From positions 1 to 16,106 of the forward strand of contig JANNRR010000093.1 of assembly GCA_031401675.1 (NCBI GenBank): DNA of 16,106 nt, given 5' to 3'. Below, in pieces: positions 12,011-16,106 of the stretch. Every line of letters starts with the position of its first letter. The first letter of the stretch is position 1. The DNA comes from JANNRR01 sp031401675. Its GTDB lineage: Bacteria > Pseudomonadota > Alphaproteobacteria > Rhodobacterales > Rhodobacteraceae. Under the pieces are notes generated by a model. The model was not told where the DNA came from. It made no database searches and saw only the letters and a program-made list of their open reading frames with translations. The position numbers were made by a program, and so were the translations under genes.

Positions 12011-13423
12011 ATGAAGCGCCTGAAGGTTGACCTGTGCATCATCGGCGCCGGCTCTGGTGGTCTGTCGGTTGCGGCCGGGGCGGTGCAGATGGGTGCCTCG
12101 GTTGTGCTGGTCGAGGGCCACAAGATGGGTGGCGATTGCCTGAATTATGGCTGCGTGCCGTCCAAGGCGCTGCTGGCGGCGGCCAAGACTGCGGCGGCGA
12201 TGCAGGGCGGATTTGGCGTGGCGGGGGTGGTGCCGGTGATCGACTATGCCGCCGCCAAGGACCATGTGCAGGCGGTGATCGCGACCATCGCGCCGCTGGA
12301 CAGTCAGGAGCGGTTCGAGGGGCTGGGGGTGACGGTGATCCGGGCGTTTGCGCGGTTCATCTCGGCCACCGAGGTCGAGGCGGGCGATACCATCATCACG
12401 GCGCGGCGGTTTGTGATTGCCACCGGGTCGTCGCCGTTGGTGCCGCCGATCCCGGGGCTTGCCGATGTGCCGCATCTGACCAACGAGACGATCTTTGATC
12501 TGCGCGAGCGGCCCGCGCATCTGATCGTGATCGGCGGCGGGCCGATCGGGATGGAGATGGCGCAGGCGCACCGCCGGCTCGGTTCGGCCGTCACGGTGAT
12601 CGAGGGGCAGAAGGCGCTGGGCAAGGATGACCCGGAAATGGCGGCGGTGGTGCTGGAACGGCTGCGCGCCGAGGGCATCGAGATTGTCGAGGATGCGCCG
12701 GCCGCCGAGGTGCGCGGCTTGGCGGGGGCCGTCGAGGTGCTGGTCAAGGACGGGCGGGTGTTCAAGGGCAGTCACCTGTTGATCGCAGTCGGGCGCAAAC
12801 CGAACATCGGCAATCTGAACCTGGAGGCGGCGGGGATCGCGTCTGATCGCGGCGGGTTGCAGGTCGGCGACGATCTGCGCACCAGCAACCGGCGGGTCTA
12901 CGGGGTCGGCGATGTGGCCGGGCGGCTGCAGTTCACCCATGTCGCGGGCTATCATGCCGGTGTGGTGATCCGGCAGGTGCTGTTCGGGCTGCCGGCAAAA
13001 GCCAAGACCCGCCACATCCCGTGGGCGACCTATACCGACCCGGAGCTGGCGCAGGTCGGCATGACCGAGGCCGAAGCGTCAAAAGCGCATGGCGCCGGCC
13101 TGACGGTGGTGCGCTTTCCCTATCATGACAATGACCGCGCCGTGGCGACCGGGCAGACGCGCGGCCTGATCAAGGTGATGGTGGTCCGGGGCCGTCCGGT
13201 CGGCGTCAGCATTGCCGGGGCGCAGGCCGGCGAAGTGATCGGGCTGTGGGCGATGGCCATTGCCAACAATCTGAAGATGAGCGCCATTGCCGGGACGGTT
13301 CTGCCCTATCCGACGCTGAACGAGATTTCGAAACGCGCGGCAGGGGCCTATTTTTCGCCGAAACTGTTCGACAGTCCCATGGTCAAGCGGGTAGTCCGGC
13401 TGGTTCAGCGCGTGCTGCCCTGA
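12011..13423 (+). CDS. FAD/NAD-dependent pyridine nucleotide-disulfide oxidoreductase (mercuric-reductase-like)
   Basis: 470 residues. FAD-binding GAGSGG is at 12-17; redox-active disulfide C43-LNYG-C48 lies in GGDCLNYGCVPSK; NAD-binding GGGPIG is at 175-180 with E198 closing the second strand (NADH preference inferred); the second FAD motif GVGD is at 298-301; and the dimerisation domain spans about 335-450. At the position of the catalytic His of lipoamide dehydrogenase it has Tyr (LPYPTLNE, Y433), keeping E438. It lacks the N-terminal metal-binding domain and the C-terminal Cys pair of MerA, so neither lipoamide dehydrogenase nor mercuric reductase is supported. AAGGA lies 8 nt before the ATG inside the TVP38 gene, so the two are co-translated. 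Confidence 0.9.
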   Translation: MKRLKVDLCIIGAGSGGLSVAAGAVQMGASVVLVEGHKMGGDCLNYGCVPSKALLAAAKTAAAMQGGFGVAGVVPVIDYAAAKDHVQAVIATIAPLDSQERFEGLGVTVIRAFARFISATEVEAGDTIITARRFVIATGSSPLVPPIPGLADVPHLTNETIFDLRERPAHLIVIGGGPIGMEMAQAHRRLGSAVTVIEGQKALGKDDPEMAAVVLERLRAEGIEIVEDAPAAEVRGLAGAVEVLVKDGRVFKGSHLLIAVGRKPNIGNLNLEAAGIASDRGGLQVGDDLRTSNRRVYGVGDVAGRLQFTHVAGYHAGVVIRQVLFGLPAKAKTRHIPWATYTDPELAQVGMTEAEASKAHGAGLTVVRFPYHDNDRAVATGQTRGLIKVMVVRGRPVGVSIAGAQAGEVIGLWAMAIANNLKMSAIAGTVLPYPTLNEISKRAAGAYFSPKLFDSPMVKRVVRLVQRVLP

Positions 13424-13545
13424 CGCGTTTCCGGCTTGCCTGCCGCGCAGGTCAGGCGCTTCGGGCCGGCGGCAAGACAAAAGGTTGGTCCGGACCTGAC
13501 GATTCTGCTATCGGCTGAACATATCTGGTCCACCCAAGGCGGCAT

Positions 13546-14964
13546 ATGTTCCTGAACTCTCTTTCCGGCCGGTTCCTGGCGTTGACGACGGTGTTCGTCA
13601 TGCTGGCCGAGGTGTTGATCTTTGTGCCGTCGATCGCGCGGTTCCGCGAGGATTTCCTGCTGTTGCGGCTGGAGCGGGCGCAGATCGCCTCGCTGGCCAC
13701 ATTGGCGACGCCGGACATGATCGGCCCGGAGCTGGAACAGGAGCTTCTGACCAATGCCGGGGTTTTCAACGTGGTGCTGCGCCGCGACGAGGTGCGGCAA
13801 CTGGTGCTGTCGTCGCCGATCCCGCAGCCGATCAGCGCCACCTATGATCTGCGCGATGCCGGACCGTTCGAACTGATCCGCGATGCCGGACTGGTGTTGC
13901 TGGAGCCGGAAAACCGGGTGATCCGGGTGATCGGCAATCCGACGCAGATGGCCGGCATCCTGATCGAGGTGACGATGGAGACCATGCCGCTGCGGCGGGC
14001 GATGATCGACTATGGTCTGCGCATCCTGTTGCTGTCGGCAATCATCTCGGTGTTCACCGCGTTCCTGTTGTTCATCGCGGTGCGGCGGTTGCTGGTGGTG
14101 CCGATCAAGCGGGTGGTCCGGCACATGAAATCCTATGCCGAGGCCCCCGAGGATGCGCGGCGGGTGATCGAGCCGACGGCGTCGGTGCGTGAGTTGCGCG
14201 ATGCCGAGGTGGCGTTGCAGATGTTGCAAAAGCAGTTGACCGGGGCGTTGAAGCAGAAGGAGCGACTGGCGCAGCTGGGCGGGGCGGTGGCCAAGATCAG
14301 CCACGATCTGCGCAACATCCTGACCACGGCGCAGCTGTTTGCCGACCGGATGGAGGGGTCCGACGACCCGGCGGTGGCGCGGGCGGCACCGAAGCTGGTC
14401 GGGTCGTTGTCGCGCGCGGTCAACCTGTGCGAAAGCACGCTGGCCTTCGGCAAGGCCGAAGAACCGCCGCCGGCGCTGGCGCGGGTGTCGCTGAACCAGA
14501 TCGTCGAAGACGTGATCGAGAACGAGCGGCTGGCGGGCGAGGGCAGGGCGGCGGGTCAGGGCCAGGTCGAGTTTCTGAACGATGTGCCGCCTGGACTGGT
14601 GGTGCGCTGCGACGGCGAGCAGATGTTCCGGGTGCTGTCGAACCTGACACGCAACGCCCGGCAGGCGATCGAGGCGACCCGCAAACCCGGCACGATCGAG
14701 ATCGGCGCCGGCGAGGAAGCCGGGGACTGGTGGATCCGGGTCGGCGATACCGGCCCTGGCCTGCCGGAAAAGGCCCGCGAGCACCTGTTCACCGCGTTTC
14801 AGGGCGGGGCACGAAAGGGCGGTTTTGGTCTTGGGCTGGCGATCTCGGCCGAACTGGTGCGCGGCCACGGCGGTCGCCTGGATCTGACCCGCAGCGACGA
14901 GGGCGGCACCGAGTTCATGATCCGCCTGCCAAAGAGCGCCGCCCTGCTGGAGGCGGCACAGTAG
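13546..14964 (+). CDS. Orphan membrane sensor histidine kinase
   Basis: 472 residues; AAGG (13536-13539) is 6 nt before the ATG. TM1 about 10-30, a periplasmic sensor region about 31-155 with no family I recognise, TM2 about 157-179, a HAMP-like linker with coiled coil about 180-245, then DHp with phospho-accepting H253 in ISHDLRN. The catalytic ATPase domain has the N box LSNLTRNARQAI (N366, N370), G1 DTGPG (401-405), F box LFTAF and G2 GGFGLGLA (425-432). All catalytic motifs are intact. No response regulator gene adjoins it; the next gene is a tRNA. A GCCGG/CCGGC inverted repeat with an 8-nt loop overlaps the stop (14964-14981) and is only a weak terminator candidate. Confidence 0.93.
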   Translation: MFLNSLSGRFLALTTVFVMLAEVLIFVPSIARFREDFLLLRLERAQIASLATLATPDMIGPELEQELLTNAGVFNVVLRRDEVRQLVLSSPIPQPISATYDLRDAGPFELIRDAGLVLLEPENRVIRVIGNPTQMAGILIEVTMETMPLRRAMIDYGLRILLLSAIISVFTAFLLFIAVRRLLVVPIKRVVRHMKSYAEAPEDARRVIEPTASVRELRDAEVALQMLQKQLTGALKQKERLAQLGGAVAKISHDLRNILTTAQLFADRMEGSDDPAVARAAPKLVGSLSRAVNLCESTLAFGKAEEPPPALARVSLNQIVEDVIENERLAGEGRAAGQGQVEFLNDVPPGLVVRCDGEQMFRVLSNLTRNARQAIEATRKPGTIEIGAGEEAGDWWIRVGDTGPGLPEKAREHLFTAFQGGARKGGFGLGLAISAELVRGHGGRLDLTRSDEGGTEFMIRLPKSAALLEAAQ

Positions 14965-14999
14965 CCGGTGCAGTGGCCGGCACACGGGCGTTTTCGGAC

Positions 15000-15028
15000 T
15001 TGCATTGACCGGGACGGGCCGCTAGATC
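15000..15028 (+). promoter_or_regulatory. Candidate tRNA-Arg promoter
   Basis: TTGCAT (15000-15005), 17-bp spacer, TAGATC (15023-15028), ending 10 bp before the mature tRNA. The -35 is fair and the -10 poor (3/6), but spacing and position fit. Confidence 0.4.
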
Positions 15029-15038
15029 AGCGCCTCAC

Positions 15039-15115
15039 GGACCCGTAGCTCAGCTGGATAGAGCATCAGACTACGAATCTGAGGGTCGGGCGTTCGAATC
15101 GCTCCGGGTCCGCCA
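15039..15115 (+). tRNA. tRNA-Arg (anticodon ACG)
   Basis: 77 nt including encoded CCA. Acceptor GGACCCG pairs with CGGGTCC (15105-15111), then G and CCA (15113-15115). The D arm contains AGCTCAG...TGGATAGAGC. Anticodon stem TCAGA/TCTGA encloses loop CTACGAA with ACG at 15073-15075. The T arm is GGGCG/CGCTC around TTCGAAT, with one G-U pair. ACG with inosine at position 34 reads CGU, CGC and CGA. The 3' end abuts phage-like DNA, so it is probably an integration target. Confidence 0.97.
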
Positions 15116-15123
15116 ACAAAATC

Positions 15124-15155
15124 AAGGGGTTAGCTGGAAACGGCTGGCCCCTTTT
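15124..15155 (+). terminator. Rho-independent terminator after tRNA-Arg
   Basis: 11-bp stem AAGGGGTTAGC (15124-15134) with GCTGGCCCCTT (15143-15153), two pairs being G-U, an 8-nt loop TGGAAACG, and continuation to TTTT (15152-15155). It starts 9 nt after the CCA. Confidence 0.8.
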
Positions 15156-15164
15156 CCGTTGCCC

Positions 15165-15183
15165 ATGGTAACGCTATGGTAAC
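15165..15183. repeat. Paired ATGGTAAC direct repeats beside the tRNA
   Basis: ATGGTAAC at 15165-15172 and again at 15176-15183, 11 bp apart, 50-70 bp downstream of the tRNA 3' end. Short direct repeats next to an attachment site can be integrase arm-type or excisionase sites; that role is inference. Confidence 0.35.
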
Positions 15184-15204
15184 AAACGCCTTCGCGGGAA
15201 GCCT

Positions 15205-15462
15205 TCAAAGCTGAATGTCCAACTTGTCCAGTTTTCCGAACAAGGCTGAAGCCAAGCCCATCACCTCGGGGGACAGGGTGTTGGTACGGTATGCCTGCGC
15301 TACCCTGCGAAGGCTGAACAGGTCAGCATCCCCAAAGCCTGCCAAGGTCAGGTCCGGACGCCTTTGAAGGGTCAGCCAGTCCAACAAGTCACCAAGGTAT
15401 GCCCCCAACTCTTCGCTGGTGGCGTCATCCGATATGCCCCGGGGGAAAGGTTTGGCGATCAT
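15205..15462 (-). CDS. Small phage-associated protein, unknown function
   Basis: 85 residues starting MIAKPFPRGISDDAT and ending LDKLDIQL. It is acidic and mostly helical in appearance, with no motif I recognise. The ATG overlaps the stop of the upstream adaptor-like gene (ATGA, 15459-15462), and AGGAA sits 7 nt before it, so it is a genuine member of the phage operon. It is the last gene before the tRNA, 89 bp from its 3' end. It could be a minor head or connector protein, or an accessory protein. Confidence 0.7.
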   Translation of the reverse strand: MIAKPFPRGISDDATSEELGAYLGDLLDWLTLQRRPDLTLAGFGDADLFSLRRVAQAYRTNTLSPEVMGLASALFGKLDKLDIQL

Positions 15463-15848
15463 AGCCGGTTCCTGATTGAGGGGATCATCTCCGGCACTAT
15501 GGCAGAAGCCCGGTAGTTGACGGTTGAGCCTGTAGCGTCTGTCTTGATGACTTCCTGCACTAGGTAGGTATTCCCGCCAAATTCGATCAGGCAGTTTTGG
15601 TCAGGCTGGTTGCTGGTGATGATGCAAATATGTGCACGGCCCTGCCAAGGATTTTCTTGAATGAAAACTTGCTCTTCGTTGTCAAACACCAGTCTGGCAA
15701 AGGTCGCCTCGCACTGGTCGTAAACGAATGTTCCCTCTGCGTCGATCATGGGCTGACCAGCATCATCCAGTGCAGTCTTGAACACGCCAGCGGGTTGCCA
15801 TGCGGCATTCCAGCGGGCTGCGCGCTTCATATCGTCCGCGATGGTCAT
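15459..15848 (-). CDS. Phage protein, possible head-tail adaptor/connector
   Basis: 129 residues from the ATG at 15848, which shares one base with the portal-gene stop (TGATG); a TTG at 15851 is less likely. The N-terminal third (MTIADDMKRAARWNA...) is helical. The rest looks beta-rich, with CEATFARLVFDNEEQVFIQ, AHICIITSNQPD and CLIEFGGNTYLVQEVIKTDATGS split across strands. Small beta-barrel connectors that follow portal or capsid genes have this pattern, but I did not recognise a specific family. Position directly after the portal end and translational coupling on both sides support a virion-assembly role. Confidence 0.6.
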   Translation of the reverse strand: MTIADDMKRAARWNAAWQPAGVFKTALDDAGQPMIDAEGTFVYDQCEATFARLVFDNEEQVFIQENPWQGRAHICIITSNQPDQNCLIEFGGNTYLVQEVIKTDATGSTVNYRASAIVPEMIPSIRNRL

Positions 15849-16106
15849 CAATCGTCCCCGCTGTCTGTCTTGGTGTTGGTCAAGCCGGTCAGGTCCTGCC
15901 CTTCCCAGCCGCAGAGAGACATGGCCAGAGGCAGGGGTACGCCACTCTGCACCAGACTGCTAACCGACCTTGCCCGGCCCGCTGTATCCGCTGCCATCAA
16001 GTCTGCGAGGGAAAGTCTGGTCACTCCCAACTTGCGCTTGAGTTCGGGCAGGATGATCCTTGCCAAGGGGCTGATAGTCCCCAACACAAACAGTCGGTAG
16101 GACTCC
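15848..16106 (-). CDS. Phage portal protein, C-terminal end (cut by window edge)
   Basis: The frame is open to the window edge, so the 5' part is missing; 85 codons plus a stop are visible. It reads ESYRLFVLGTISPLARIILP, ELKRKLGV, then GRARSVSSLVQSGVPLPLAM and a DSGDD end. The pattern of a helix with PL...i..EL..KLG followed by R...v..LV.sGVpl..A....G is characteristic of HK97-type portal C-termini. The GTG at 16087 is internal coding sequence, not a start. Portal proteins form the dodecameric DNA entry ring of the capsid. Confidence 0.6.
   Translation of the reverse strand, partial: ESYRLFVLGTISPLARIILPELKRKLGVTRLSLADLMAADTAGRARSVSSLVQSGVPLPLAMSLCGWEGQDLTGLTNTKTDSGDD

Larger units (their letters stand above)
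15116..16106. mobile_element. End of an integrated phage or phage-like element at tRNA-Arg
   Basis: From the tRNA 3' end to the window edge: terminator, direct repeats, then three tightly overlapping minus-strand phage-type genes. Base composition is visibly less GC-rich than the preceding 15 kb. No integrase is seen on this side; the other end lies outside the window. The attachment core is expected in the tRNA 3' half but cannot be delimited without the second copy. Confidence 0.6.

Noticed and set aside
12011..13423. Mercuric reductase or dihydrolipoamide dehydrogenase as a specific name for the flavoenzyme
   Set aside because: It lacks the MerA N-terminal metal-binding domain and C-terminal Cys pair, and has Tyr in place of the lipoamide dehydrogenase catalytic His.
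13487..13496. Perfect 10-bp palindrome GGTCCGGACC before the histidine kinase gene
   Set aside because: Short GC palindromes are expected by chance at this composition, and no second copy or promoter boxes were found nearby.
13405..14985. Long minus-strand open frame opposite the histidine kinase
   Set aside because: Its low-complexity His/Arg/Gln composition mirrors the kinase gene in the other strand; the kinase has all catalytic motifs.
1..16106. CRISPR arrays, rRNA genes, insertion sequences
   Set aside because: No regularly spaced repeats, no rRNA signature and no transposase frame with inverted ends were seen in the window.

Overview
The window is high-GC DNA from an alphaproteobacterium, most likely family Rhodobacteraceae/Paracoccaceae. 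This rests on the GC-rich codon use, a YidC that begins MDDQNKN, and the conserved block rpmH-rnpA-yidD ... yidC-MOSC-engB ... argB. All calls are made by reading the sequence; no database search was run.

Layout: (1) 1-2389, minus strand: argB, a sterol-desaturase-family membrane enzyme, an Fe-S protein, and the first eight codons of a further gene, the last three coupled by ATGA overlaps. (2) 2390-4261, plus strand: an SDR oxidoreductase, then a two-gene toxin-antitoxin pair (Xre/MbcA-type antitoxin, RES-domain toxin). The pair has its own promoter with operator-like inverted repeats. This plus-strand block separates argB from engB, which I recall as neighbours in many relatives. (3) 4266-7701, minus: yidC, a MOSC-domain gene and engB, joined by ATGA overlaps. 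(4) 7911-9485, minus: a membrane-anchored degenerate-GGDEF/intact-EAL phosphodiesterase, preceded by about 440 bp without a supported gene but with two dyads. (5) 9930-10978, minus: rpmH-rnpA-yidD. Between rnpA and yidD is a diverged partial duplication of the rnpA-yidD junction. It creates a 57-codon chimeric ORF that starts like YidD and ends like RnpA, with ATGA overlaps at both ends. (6) 11278-14964, plus: a TVP38/VTT membrane protein, a flavin disulfide oxidoreductase 1 nt later, and an orphan sensor histidine kinase. (7) 15039-16106: tRNA-Arg(ACG) with a strong terminator, then less GC-rich minus-strand phage genes that run toward the tRNA (portal C-terminus, head-tail-adaptor-like protein, small unknown), the end of an integrated element.

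Functionally, rpmH (ribosomal protein L34), rnpA (RNase P protein), yidD and yidC (membrane protein insertion) and engB (50S assembly GTPase) form the usual ribosome/tRNA/membrane-insertion neighbourhood. Into or around it have come a c-di-GMP phosphodiesterase, an SDR and a RES-Xre module. The most distinctive local observations are the rnpA/yidD junction duplication, repeat-expanded tails (15-bp units) in yidC and rnpA, the operator array of the toxin-antitoxin pair, and the tRNA-proximal phage segment where head genes end directly at the tRNA without visible tail genes or integrase.
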